Below, one piece after another: positions 1 through 7,307 of a stretch of 21,368 nucleotides of DNA. The notes beneath the pieces are model-generated. The model had not been told where the DNA came from. It ran no database searches and was given only the letters and a program-made list of their open reading frames with translations. The stretch comes from an uncultured Coriobacteriaceae bacterium. Its GTDB lineage: Bacteria; Actinomycetota; Coriobacteriia; Coriobacteriales; Eggerthellaceae. The translations under genes were made by a program, and so were the position numbers. Where the stretch lies: positions 1 to 21,368 of the forward strand of contig URQU01000030.1 in the NCBI GenBank assembly GCA_900550055.1, read 5' to 3'. Within the stretch, counting starts at the first letter, position 1. Each line of letters begins with the position of its first letter.

Positions 1-102
1 TAAAAAGTGATTCCGTCTGTCCAGTATCCGGTTCTCAAGGTTCCCGCCTGCGGGGTCTCCCCCGCGGCTTTCAGCCTCCCGCCTTGTCGGCGTTCGGCGC
101 GA
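1..102 (-). other. Probable rRNA operon leader (5' transcribed region, 16S gene off the left edge)
   Basis: On the minus strand this stretch lies downstream of two good promoters and contains CCTTGAGAAC (about 32-41), which resembles the boxA-type antitermination element found in rRNA leaders of Gram-positive bacteria. A GC-rich hairpin at 50-65 (GCGGGG arms, GAGA loop on the minus strand) precedes it. No 16S sequence is visible, so the link to an rRNA operon is inferred from promoter strength, the boxA-like element and orientation. A leader in front of 23S or of another stable RNA is the main alternative. Confidence 0.6.
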
Positions 103-108
103 GGAAGT

Positions 109-137
109 ACTTTACCGGAGCGCCTCAGCGCTGTCAA
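109..137 (-). promoter_or_regulatory. Promoter P2 of the probable rRNA operon
   Basis: On the minus strand there is a perfect -35 TTGACA (132-137), a 17-nt spacer and a -10 TAAAGT (109-114). Transcription would start near 102 and run left out of the window. Confidence 0.65.
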
Positions 138-223
138 GGACTTTTTTCGAAGCTCCTTTCCAGCCCTCGGCCGGTCGGCTCAGCCTCCCGTTCCGGTGCG
201 CCCTTGCCTCAGGGCGGGGATGT

Positions 224-252
224 ATATTACGCGGCCGGCGACCTCTTGACAA
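224..252 (-). promoter_or_regulatory. Promoter P1 of the probable rRNA operon
   Basis: On the minus strand there is a -35 TTGTCA (247-252), a 17-nt spacer and a -10 TAATAT (224-229). It lies about 115 bp upstream of P2 in the same direction. Tandem promoters of this kind are typical of rRNA operons. Confidence 0.6.
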
Positions 253-855
253 TCCCCTGATTCGGATTTTGCTCTTGTCTTCACATCCTGTACACAATAT
301 ATGGCCTTTTCCTTTCATTCCTTGTGTCCATGCTTCTCTATCACCCTACATATGGTGGTAGTTTTCGATTGCAACACACCCTGACACAACGCAAATCCCC
401 TTAGAACCAAGCCCTTTACGGCTTAGCCACGTTCATTCATTTCTTCATTTCCGGCTTATATAGAGCTTATATTTCCGCTTTTCCTTATTGCCTCTTTACC
501 TTATTCGGCTTCTATTGCGCCTCGAGCATTCTTCCCCTCGAGCTTTCCTGTTGCTCATGCGGTGGATGACTCGCTTCGCCCTCTATGAGGTCCACGGCGT
601 TCTGAAAACGGCTGTCCGCCGTTAAGGCGCAAAGCCTTGCCGCCTTCCTGTCCGCTTCCTGGCATCAATCGATTGCTCGATCCTGTCGTTTATCGAACAG
701 TGATAAGCTAATCCCCTTAGACCGAAACCCTTTTTGCCCCGACCCGTTCGTCGGCAACCTGGAAACGGCTGTTCGCCGTAATCGGATGTGGTCTTGCCTC
801 TACTCTGCTCTCTTCCTTGTTTTACTATGGGTTGATGAAGCTATATAAGGTGGTG
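253..855. other. Gene-poor intergenic region with degenerate paired repeats
   Basis: I see no convincing gene here. On the plus strand the first part is rich in C and T. Two sequence modules occur twice. Module A begins AATCCCCTTAGA at 394 and again at 710, with looser similarity for about 17 further bases. Module B is a small hairpin with ACGGC/GCCGT arms around a 5-nt TGTYC loop, at 607-623 and 765-779. Module B copy 1 is followed directly by a second hairpin (AAGGC/GCCTT, 624-638). The region lies between the divergent rRNA promoters and cca. No clear cca promoter was found. Confidence 0.5.
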
Positions 856-2277
856 ATGGACTTGAGCGCAGACGTGCGGATCGATCTTCCCGAAGATGCC
901 CTGGCGCTTCTTTCTATATTGGATGATGCCGGATTCGAGGCATGGTCTGTGGGCGGCTTTGTGCGCGACGCGCTGCTTGGCAGGCCTTGCTCGGATATCG
1001 ATATCGCCTGCAACGCCATGTGGACCGACACGAAGCGCGCCTGCGAGCAAGCAGGATTGCGAATCCACGAAACCGGTGTGGCTCATGGAACCATCACCGT
1101 CATCTGCGGGGATTCCGCTTTCGAGGTCACGACCTTTCGCAGCGATGGGCAATATAAGGATGGAAGGCATCCCGATTCGGTGACATTCGTGTCATCGATA
1201 GAGGAGGATCTTGCCCGCAGGGATTTCACCATCAACGCTATGGCATGGCGACCCGACCGAGGTCTGGTGGACCCCTTTGGGGGAGAGGCCGATATCGAGC
1301 TCGGCGTTATCCGTGCGGTTGGCGACCCTCATCAAAGATTCGCCGAAGATGCGCTCCGTATTCTGCGGGCGTGCCGTTTCAGCGCTGAGCTTGGATACGC
1401 GATCGAGCCTTGCACGTATCAAGGGATGCTGGAAAACAAGGGTTTGCTGTCGAAGATATCCGCCGAACGCGTAACCCATGAACTGCAGAAGCTGCTGCTC
1501 GGTCGGCATGCCGGCGATGCCCTGCTGAGCAGTGTTGATGCGCTTTCGGCCGTTTTGCCCGAGCTTGTAGCAATGAAAGGCTTCGATCAGCAAACGCCCT
1601 ATCATATATTCGATGTGCTCGAGCATACCGCTCGGGCGATCGATGGCGTTCCGCCCTATCCGTTGGTTCGCTGGGCGGCGCTGTTTCACGATATGGGCAA
1701 ACCGGCCTGCTTCTTCAAAGACGAAAACGGCATCGGGCACTTTTACGGACACGCTGCAGTGAGCGTTCCCATAGCGCGCGGCATCATGCAACGGCTGACG
1801 TTCTCTAACGCATTCATCGACAGGGTGCTTGCTTTGGTGAAACGGCATGACGATGTGGTGCCGGCAAACCCTAAGGCGGTGAAACGAATGCTCGCCCGCC
1901 TTGGCGGCGATACCGAGCTGTTCGCCGCCCTTTGCGATCTGAAGCGAGGGGACGCGAGGGGGCAATCGCCGAAATTCAGCGGCCCGCGCATCGCGTTTGC
2001 CGACGATCTGCAGCGCACCTTGGAGGAGATACTCGCCACCAACGAGGCCTTCACGGTGAAGTCCTTGGCCATCAACGGACGCGACGTGATGAGGTTAGGA
2101 GTTGCTCAAGGACCCGAGATAGGGGAAGTCTTGGCGCGATTACTTGACGCCGTCATTGAGGGAGAAGTTGCAAATTCAGCGCCTGACCTGGAGAAATACG
2201 TGTTACAGCACCTGATCGGGGAAAAATTTTCAAAAAAGTTGCCAAAAAGTGTTGACGGAATAGGGGAAGGTGCGTAA
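856..2277 (+). CDS. cca: CCA-adding tRNA nucleotidyltransferase with HD domain
   Basis: The enzyme adds or repairs the 3' CCA end of tRNAs, using CTP and ATP without a nucleic acid template, in the cytoplasm. Seen in the 473-residue product: the class II nucleotidyltransferase head with GGFVRD (33-38) and the metal-binding DID (47-49); the RRDFTINAMA motif (121-130) and EDALRILRACRF (164-175) of the neck/body RNA-binding region; and an HD phosphohydrolase-type domain with FHDMGK (277-282). The start chosen is the ATG at 856, which has AAGGTGG just upstream. An ATG at 835 and a TTG at 817 are in frame but have poorer ribosome binding sites. The gene lies directly upstream of two tRNA genes, and its stop codon overlaps the -10 of their promoter. 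The length is normal for HD-containing members. Whether the HD domain is catalytically active in this lineage cannot be told from sequence. Confidence 0.93.
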   Translation: MDLSADVRIDLPEDALALLSILDDAGFEAWSVGGFVRDALLGRPCSDIDIACNAMWTDTKRACEQAGLRIHETGVAHGTITVICGDSAFEVTTFRSDGQYKDGRHPDSVTFVSSIEEDLARRDFTINAMAWRPDRGLVDPFGGEADIELGVIRAVGDPHQRFAEDALRILRACRFSAELGYAIEPCTYQGMLENKGLLSKISAERVTHELQKLLLGRHAGDALLSSVDALSAVLPELVAMKGFDQQTPYHIFDVLEHTARAIDGVPPYPLVRWAALFHDMGKPACFFKDENGIGHFYGHAAVSVPIARGIMQRLTFSNAFIDRVLALVKRHDDVVPANPKAVKRMLARLGGDTELFAALCDLKRGDARGQSPKFSGPRIAFADDLQRTLEEILATNEAFTVKSLAINGRDVMRLGVAQGPEIGEVLARLLDAVIEGEVANSAPDLEKYVLQHLIGEKFSKKLPKSVDGIGEGA

Positions 2278-2280
2278 TAT
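2252..2280 (+). promoter_or_regulatory. Promoter of the tRNA-Gln/tRNA-Glu unit
   Basis: -35 TTGACG (2252-2257), a 17-nt spacer and -10 TAATAT (2275-2280). The -10 begins with the TAA stop codon of cca (2275-2277). Transcription would start near 2287, about 54 nt before tRNA-Gln. Confidence 0.7.
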
Positions 2281-2340
2281 ATCTTCTCGCGCCTGGCCCT
2301 CCGAAATAAATCGAAGGAAACGGCGCAGAGGATTTGCCAC

Positions 2341-2414
2341 TGGGGTGTCGTCTAATGGCAGGACAGCGGTTTCTGGTACCGTATGTGAGGGTTCGACTCC
2401 TTCCACCCCAGCCA
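2341..2414 (+). tRNA. tRNA-Gln (anticodon CTG)
   Basis: A full cloverleaf is visible. The acceptor stem is TGGGGTG (2341-2347) paired with CACCCCA (2404-2410), followed by discriminator G and an encoded CCA (2412-2414). The anticodon stem is GCGGT/ACCGT with the loop TTCTGGT, which gives anticodon CTG. The T-arm contains GTTCGACTC. It is co-transcribed with the following tRNA-Glu, 21 nt downstream. Confidence 0.93.
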
Positions 2415-2435
2415 TTTTTGGTAGATTCATTTAAT

Positions 2436-2512
2436 GGCTCCGTCGTCTAGCGGTTTAGGACGTCGCCCTCTCAAGGCGAAGGTCGCCGGTTCGAATCCGG
2501 TCGGAGCTACCA
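2436..2512 (+). tRNA. tRNA-Glu (anticodon CTC)
   Basis: The acceptor stem is GGCTCCG (2436-2442) paired with CGGAGCT (2502-2508), then discriminator A and encoded CCA (2510-2512). The anticodon stem is TCGCC/GGCGA with loop CTCTCAA, giving anticodon CTC, which reads GAG. The T-loop contains GGTTCGAATCC. A Rho-independent terminator follows 8 nt later. Confidence 0.94.
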
Positions 2513-2520
2513 AATGTACA

Positions 2521-2545
2521 GCCGAGGCTTATGCCTCGGCTTTTT
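2521..2545 (+). terminator. Rho-independent terminator of the tRNA unit
   Basis: A perfect 8-bp stem GCCGAGGC/GCCTCGGC with a TTAT loop, followed by TTTTT. Confidence 0.92.
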
Positions 2546-2573
2546 GTTATCCATAGGCGAAAACGGCTCCCGA

Positions 2574-2613
2574 ACCCCATAGGACCCCATAGGGCCCCAT
2601 AGGACCCCATAGG
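2574..2613. repeat. Tandem repeat, four units of 10 bp
   Basis: Four head-to-tail copies of RCCCCATAGG at 2574-2583, 2584-2593, 2594-2603 and 2604-2613. Only the first base varies (A, A, G, A). A related CCATAGG lies just before it at 2551-2557. The period is close to one turn of the DNA helix. It is too short and lacks spacers, so it is not a CRISPR array. Confidence 0.85.
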
Positions 2614-3170
2614 TATCAGCAGGCTTATAGGGCAAACAGTGCGTCTGTATCAGAGGAATCGGCGCAGGCCGATGCTGCCTGCTCGGACTCGTCCGCTCGA
2701 ATTCAACGCTCAGAAAAAAACGTGCGTCCGGACAACACCGAATCCCTGATATGCATCGGCGATGCTCAAGCGACTACTCGCAAGCAAGCCTTCGCCATCG
2801 AGCGAATCGTTATGCTCATCGACGATACCGAGATAAAGAGGCGACCGCATAGGGGAACTTCGCGCGAAAAACTCCGCAGGCCCTTTTGGGTTATCGCACG
2901 TTGGCAGCTAATCACGCTTGAAGCCAGCACCGCCACGAACATGATGCCAGGCCCTACATGCAATCTTGGGCCGATTCATAAGGGCCGGCAACACAGCGCC
3001 CCCGATGCTCGATAAGGCGGCGCCTCTTCTGGATACCCGGGTGATCGCACTGGACATGATGGGTTGATTGGATATATCCTCGCTGGCATGTGACGAAACC
3101 GAAAGGCCGACAGACGAGTCGATGAGAACGACGCGTCATCAGGTTGAGCCTTCATCGTTTGGAGGAAAGG
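2614..3170. other. Gene-poor region between the tRNAs and the amidohydrolase
   Basis: No gene can be supported. On the minus strand, short open stretches between about 3056 and 2766 encode a peptide with an SRRGAAL motif followed by a small hydrophobic stretch. In another frame there is a hydrophobic GPGIMFVAVLASSVI stretch. These could be remnants of one degraded membrane or exported protein, but the evidence is weak. Confidence 0.4.
3051..3078 (+). promoter_or_regulatory. Possible promoter of the amidohydrolase gene
   Basis: -35-like TGGACA (3051-3056), a 16-nt spacer and -10-like TATATC (3073-3078), leaving a leader of about 95 nt before the start codon. The match is imperfect and could be chance. 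Confidence 0.3.
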
Positions 3171-3179
3171 TTGACCAAC

Positions 3180-4820
3180 ATGCGAATCGACCGCATTCTT
3201 TGCAGCAGGCACGTATTCACCGGTTTGACCGATAGCGCAGAAGAGCTTGCCATCGCCGTTTCCGGGGACAAGATCGCGTTCGTCGGAGCGAAGGAAGACG
3301 CGCTTGCGTTTGCCCACGAAGCCGACGGAAGCGCCGAGCCTGAGGTAGTCGACTATGGTGACGCCTTCATCGCCCCCGGCTTCCATGACTCTCATGTGCA
3401 CTTCTTCCATTCCGCGGTGTACTCTTCCCCGCTTGCCACGAACTTCCTGGGCGACAACGAGGCCGACTGCGTCGAGCGGATGAAGCATTTCGCGCAGGGA
3501 CGCCCTGAAGGGTGGCTGCTCGCCCAGGGCTGGCGCGAGTATCGGTGGGACCCGCCGGTGCTGCCGTCGAAGCACTCGCTTGACGAGGCGTTCCCCAACC
3601 GCCCCGTGGCGCTGTACTCTGGCGACGCGCACACATTGTGGCTCAACAGCTGCGCGCTGGCGGAACTGGGGATCGACCGCGATAGCGTGCCTCCTGCGGG
3701 AGGAAGCTACGACAGGGATGCCGATGGCGAGCTAACGGGCATCGTGCGCGAAGCGGCCGCCATGGAGCTGATGCCGCGCATCATGAACGCATTTTCCGAT
3801 GACGAGATAGCCGATGCCTATCGCGGGTTTTTGCGCACGTTGGCGCAAAACGGCATCACGAGCGTTTGCGACATGTCGCTTATGGCCAACCCCGGCCTGG
3901 ACTTCATCCGAGATGACGTGCATGCGCGCCTGCTGGACTCCGACGAGCTGACGTGCCGCGTGAACCTCTTCCCCACCCTGCTTGAGGATATGAGCAGGTT
4001 CGAGGCGATGTCTGCGCGCTATACGGGCCCGGTGCTGCGCTGCGCCGGTTTCAAGCAGTTCTTCGACGGCGTGTCCAGCCAGCATACCGCATGGGTGACC
4101 GAGCCTTATAGCAACGCCCGATGCGAGGACGACTGTGGCAGGCCGACCATCGAGCCCGATAAGATGCGCGCTCTGGTGATGAAGGCTGCCGAGAAGGGCT
4201 ATCCCGTGCGCATCCACACCATCGGCGATGCGGCGATCCATGAGGCGCTGAACATCTTCGAAGATGCCCGTGCGCAATTCGGCCCGCTTCCCGAAGGTCG
4301 CCACAACTGCCTTGAGCACTTGGAGAACTTCCTGCCCGGCGATGTGGAGCGCCTGGCAGAGCTTGATGTGATCGCCGCGGTGCAGCCGCCGCATATGACG
4401 CTTGACCCGGGCGGCCCCGAGCGCGACCTGGGAGACGAGCGCGTGAAGCTGATGTGGCCGTTCAGGACCATGATTGACAAGGGCGAGACGCTGGCATTCG
4501 GCACGGACTCGCCGGTGGTGGACGTGAACTCCATGGGCGTGCTGTACAGCGCCGCCACGCGCCGCGACCCGCAAACGCGCGCACCCGAAGGCGGCTGGCG
4601 ACCCGAACAGCTTATCAGCCGTGCAGAGGCCATTCGCGCATACACCGCCGGCAGCGACGCGGCGGCACAGCGCAACGGCGAAGCGGGCGTGCTGGCAGCA
4701 GGCAAGCTGGCGGACATGGCGGTACTCGACACCGACTTGCTGACATGCGCCGACGACGAGATCCTGGATGCGCACGTTACCGCCACCTGGATGGGCGGAC
4801 GCTGCGTGTTCGAGGCCTAG
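3180..4820 (+). CDS. YtcJ-type metal-dependent amidohydrolase (amidohydrolase 3 family)
   Basis: This is a predicted cytoplasmic hydrolase of the amidohydrolase superfamily, which cleaves C-N bonds in amides or cyclic amidines. The substrate cannot be predicted. Seen in the 546-residue product: an N-terminal beta-sandwich part, PGFHDSHVHF with the metal-binding HVH (72-74), a central FKQFFDGVSS segment, RIHTIGDAAIHEAL (second metal histidine region), LEHLENF, and FGTDSPV with the catalytic aspartate. The C-terminal AAGKLADMAVLD returns to the beta-sandwich, as in this family. The length is typical of YtcJ-like proteins. ATG 3180 was chosen. A TTG at 3171, nine bases upstream in frame, has GGAGG (3161-3165) at better spacing and may be the true start. 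The gene stands alone between a gene-poor region and a strong terminator. Its neighbours do not suggest a pathway. Confidence 0.88.
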   Translation: MRIDRILCSRHVFTGLTDSAEELAIAVSGDKIAFVGAKEDALAFAHEADGSAEPEVVDYGDAFIAPGFHDSHVHFFHSAVYSSPLATNFLGDNEADCVERMKHFAQGRPEGWLLAQGWREYRWDPPVLPSKHSLDEAFPNRPVALYSGDAHTLWLNSCALAELGIDRDSVPPAGGSYDRDADGELTGIVREAAAMELMPRIMNAFSDDEIADAYRGFLRTLAQNGITSVCDMSLMANPGLDFIRDDVHARLLDSDELTCRVNLFPTLLEDMSRFEAMSARYTGPVLRCAGFKQFFDGVSSQHTAWVTEPYSNARCEDDCGRPTIEPDKMRALVMKAAEKGYPVRIHTIGDAAIHEALNIFEDARAQFGPLPEGRHNCLEHLENFLPGDVERLAELDVIAAVQPPHMTLDPGGPERDLGDERVKLMWPFRTMIDKGETLAFGTDSPVVDVNSMGVLYSAATRRDPQTRAPEGGWRPEQLISRAEAIRAYTAGSDAAAQRNGEAGVLAAGKLADMAVLDTDLLTCADDEILDAHVTATWMGGRCVFEA

Positions 4821-4828
4821 AAAGACCG

Positions 4829-4917
4829 AAAGCGCCCCAAGATGGCAAGCGAGGCCCCTTCCGTTTCTGCGTTTTTGCGGAATGGAAGGGTGCTCGGTAA
4901 GCCTCTTGGGGCGCTTT
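4829..4917. terminator. Long nested hairpin, likely bidirectional terminator
   Basis: A perfect 14-bp outer stem pairs AAAGCGCCCCAAGA (4829-4842) with TCTTGGGGCGCTTT (4904-4917). An inner stem pairs CCTTCC (about 4857-4862) with GGAAGG. Moderately T-rich sequence follows on both strands. It lies between the converging amidohydrolase (+) and thiD (-) genes, where a two-way terminator is expected. Confidence 0.7.
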
Positions 4918-4975
4918 GCGTTTATAACGTTTCGGCAGCCGAGAGCATGGGTGCGGCGTTGGAGGCGCCGCTTGT

Positions 4976-5785
4976 TTAGGCGTTGTAGGGCATGTGCGGC
5001 TTGCCGTGGCACCACATGTGATCGAGGGGCCCGCTTCCCTGCCCAAGATCGAGGCCGGTGGACAAAGCGCCGCGTACGAAGCCCTTCGCGCGGCGAACCG
5101 CCTGTTCAATGCCGTTTCCCTGCGCCAAGCCGCTTGCGATGGCGCTGGAGAGCGTGCAGCCGGTTCCGTGGGTGTTGCTTGTGACGATGCGTTTCGCCCT
5201 CAGCCAAGCATGGCGACCATCGGGCAGAAGGAGCAAATCGTCGGCGGTGTCGGCAAGATGACCGCCTTTGACGAGCACGGCACCGTTGGTTTTCCCCGAA
5301 AGCAGCTTCGCCGCCTGCATCATGCCGTCGTCGTCAACGACGGGAAAACCGCATAGCACCTCCGCTTCGGGCATGTTCGGCGTGATGACGTCGGCCAAGG
5401 GCACGAGGTTCGAGACCAGCGCATCGACGGCCTGCTGCTCGATAAGGCGCGAACCGCTGGTGGCCACCATGACCGGGTCGAGCACCACGTTGCTCGCCTG
5501 ATGAAAACGCAGGCGCTCTGCGATGACGTTGATGATCTGAGCGGAGGATACCATGCCGATCTTCACCGCATCGGGGCGGATATCCTCGAACACCGCATCG
5601 ATCTGCGCCCCGACCACTTCAGGCGAGATATCCTGCACGGCGCGAACGCCGCAGGTGTTTTGCGCGGTGATGGCCGTGATGGCCGTTTCCGCGTAAAGAC
5701 CGTACGATGCTATGGTTTTGATGTCGGCCTGGATGCCGGCCCCTCCGCTTGAATCGGAGCCGGCGATGCTGAGCACTGTTTTCAT
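4976..5785 (-). CDS. thiD: Hydroxymethylpyrimidine / phosphomethylpyrimidine kinase ThiD
   Basis: ThiD phosphorylates HMP to HMP-P and then HMP-PP, the pyrimidine half of thiamine, using ATP in the cytoplasm. The 269-residue product shows the ribokinase-like fold motifs of ThiD: AGSDSSGGAGIQADIKT near the N-terminus for substrate binding, DPVMVATSG in the centre, TPNMPEAEVL, LVKGGH, and NTHGTGCTLSSAIA near the C-terminus with the anion hole and catalytic base region. The start ATG at 5785 has GGGAGG six bases upstream. The gene follows thiC by 40 nt, so it probably shares the TPP-riboswitch-controlled transcript and uses the HMP-P made by ThiC. No thiE, thiG or thiazole-branch genes are present here. 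Confidence 0.95.
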   Translation of the reverse strand: MKTVLSIAGSDSSGGAGIQADIKTIASYGLYAETAITAITAQNTCGVRAVQDISPEVVGAQIDAVFEDIRPDAVKIGMVSSAQIINVIAERLRFHQASNVVLDPVMVATSGSRLIEQQAVDALVSNLVPLADVITPNMPEAEVLCGFPVVDDDGMMQAAKLLSGKTNGAVLVKGGHLADTADDLLLLPDGRHAWLRAKRIVTSNTHGTGCTLSSAIASGLAQGNGIEQAVRRAKGFVRGALSTGLDLGQGSGPLDHMWCHGKPHMPYNA

Positions 5786-5825
5786 CGGATACCTCCCTTT
5801 GACGCTCAGCGCCCTTCCACCCTGC

Positions 5826-7148
5826 TTACTCGTTATCGAGGTCGATGACGAGGCCGTCCATGATGGTGTTAACGGTGCGCACCGCGCACATCTTGCCGCA
5901 CATGGTGCAGGTTCCCTCATTGCTCGGCGGGGCGCTTTCGAAGACCTTGCGCGGACGGACCGGGTCGATGGCCAGGCTGAACTGCTCTTCCCAATCCATA
6001 CGACGGCGAGCATCGCTCATACGGTTGTCGCGGTCGCGGGCGCCAGGGATGCCCTTGGCGATGTCGGCAGCATGCGCGGCGATCTTCGTGGCCACCAGGC
6101 CATCGCGCACATCCTGGGCATCGGGCAGGCGCAGATGCTCGGCGGGCGTGACATAGCACAGGAAGTCGGCGCCCGAGGAAGCCGCCACGGCACCGCCGAT
6201 GGCGGCGGTGATGTGGTCGTAGCCCGGGGCGATATCGGTTACGAGGGGGCCGAGCACGTAGAACGGCGCGTTGTGGCACAGGCGCTTCTCCAGGCGCATG
6301 TTCGCCTCGATCTCGTTGAGCGCCATATGGCCGGGACCCTCCACCATGACCTGCACGCCGGCGTCCCAGGCGCGCTTGGTGAGCTTGCCGATCTCGATGA
6401 GCTCGGCGATCTGCCCGGCGTCGGTTGCGTCGTAGGTGCAACCCGGGCGCATGGCGTCGCCGATGGAGATGGTCACATCGTGGGCGTGCAGGATCTCGAG
6501 GACCTCGTCATAGTGCTCATAGAACGGGTTCTCGTTGCCGGTGGCCTCCATCCAGGCGAAGATGAGGGAGCCGCCGCGGCTGACGATGTTCATGAGTCGG
6601 CCGGTTTCCTTGAACGACTCGATGGTGCGGCGGTTCATGCCGGCGTGGATGGTGACGAAGTCGACGCCGTCCTCGGCATGGCGGCGCACCACGTCGAGGA
6701 AGTCCTCCGCCTTGATGGCGATAAGGGCCTTTTCCAGATAGCCGATGGCGTCGTACATGGGCACGGTGCCGATCATGGCCGGTGACTTTTCGATGAGCTT
6801 GGTGCGGAACGCCTGGGTTTTGCCGCTGTTGGACAGGTCCATGATGGCCTCGGCGCCAAGCTCGATGGCCGTATCGACCTTCAGCCACTCGACGGATTCG
6901 TCGGCAAGGTCGCCGGAGATGCCCAAGTTGACGTTGACCTTGGTGCGCAAGCCCTCGCCGACGCCCTCGGGCGACAGCGACGCATGATGGATGTTCGCCG
7001 GGATGGCGATGCGGCCGGCGGCAACGCCTTCGCGGATGAACTCCGGGCTGCGGCCTTCCTTCTCGGCGACCACGCGCATGGCGGGCGTGATCTGCCCCGC
7101 GCGGGCGAAATCGATTTGCGTGATGAGGTTCGAGGATTCGTTACCCAT
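5826..7148 (-). CDS. thiC: Phosphomethylpyrimidine synthase ThiC
   Basis: ThiC is a radical SAM enzyme that rearranges aminoimidazole ribotide into HMP-P in the cytoplasm. The 440-residue product has family motifs through its length: NVNLGISGD, AEAIMDLSNSGKT, GTVPMYDAIG, DFVTIHAGMNRRTIE, SRGGS, GDAMRPGCTYDATD, VMVEGPGHMALNEIEAN and DIAPGYDHITAAIGGA. The C-terminal iron-sulphur cluster motif is CTMCGKMC (414-421). It belongs to the shorter ThiC form without the long N-terminal domain of enterobacterial enzymes. The start ATG at 7148 has AGGGAG five bases upstream. An in-frame ATG at 7169 lies inside the riboswitch and is rejected. Expression should be repressed by thiamine pyrophosphate through the upstream riboswitch. 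thiD follows. Confidence 0.96.
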   Translation of the reverse strand: MGNESSNLITQIDFARAGQITPAMRVVAEKEGRSPEFIREGVAAGRIAIPANIHHASLSPEGVGEGLRTKVNVNLGISGDLADESVEWLKVDTAIELGAEAIMDLSNSGKTQAFRTKLIEKSPAMIGTVPMYDAIGYLEKALIAIKAEDFLDVVRRHAEDGVDFVTIHAGMNRRTIESFKETGRLMNIVSRGGSLIFAWMEATGNENPFYEHYDEVLEILHAHDVTISIGDAMRPGCTYDATDAGQIAELIEIGKLTKRAWDAGVQVMVEGPGHMALNEIEANMRLEKRLCHNAPFYVLGPLVTDIAPGYDHITAAIGGAVAASSGADFLCYVTPAEHLRLPDAQDVRDGLVATKIAAHAADIAKGIPGARDRDNRMSDARRRMDWEEQFSLAIDPVRPRKVFESAPPSNEGTCTMCGKMCAVRTVNTIMDGLVIDLDNE

Positions 7149-7152
7149 AGAT

Positions 7153-7252
7153 GCTCCCTTCGTTGGCATTACCCATGCAGGTTCGGCGGGTCGAGGCTTG
7201 TACGGGGCCTCCTCTCAGCCTGCCCGGCGCGCAGCGCTAGCAAGCTCCCCCG
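7153..7252 (-). promoter_or_regulatory. TPP riboswitch (THI box) controlling thiC-thiD
   Basis: On the minus strand the conserved parts appear in order: GGGGGAGC at the 5' side, GGCTGAGAGG (the CUGAGA pyrimidine-binding element), GACCC, GAACCTG, and GGTAATGCCAACGAAGGGAG at the 3' end. The 3' conserved AAGGGAG is also the Shine-Dalgarno sequence of thiC. Ligand binding could therefore hide the ribosome binding site directly, which points to translational control. No separate terminator with a T run is seen before thiC. Confidence 0.95.
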
Positions 7253-7274
7253 ATATACGGTTGTTTCGGCCGTT

Positions 7275-7307
7275 ATTATATCCCCGGCTGCTCAGAAGTT
7301 TCCCAAG
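7275..7307 (-). promoter_or_regulatory. Candidate promoter for the thiC riboswitch transcript
   Basis: A perfect -10 TATAAT (7275-7280) overlaps the thiN stop codon (TAA, 7276-7278). The best -35 is TTGGGA near 7302-7307, with a rather long spacer (about 21 nt). Transcription would start near 7268, about 16 nt before the riboswitch. thiC may instead, or also, be read through from thiN. Confidence 0.45.

Noticed and set aside
7..318. Two small open frames at the left edge
   Set aside because: They lie over the rRNA-type promoters and leader, with no ribosome binding site and no recognisable protein.
2574..2613. CRISPR array
   Set aside because: The repeats are 10 bp and contiguous, with no spacers and no cas genes nearby.
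2722..3015. A 97-codon plus-strand frame
   Set aside because: No ribosome binding site, mixed composition and no family motif. It could be chance in a GC-rich region.
7149..7169. An upstream in-frame ATG as thiC start
   Set aside because: It lies within the conserved 3' part of the TPP riboswitch. The ATG at 7148 has a well-placed ribosome binding site.
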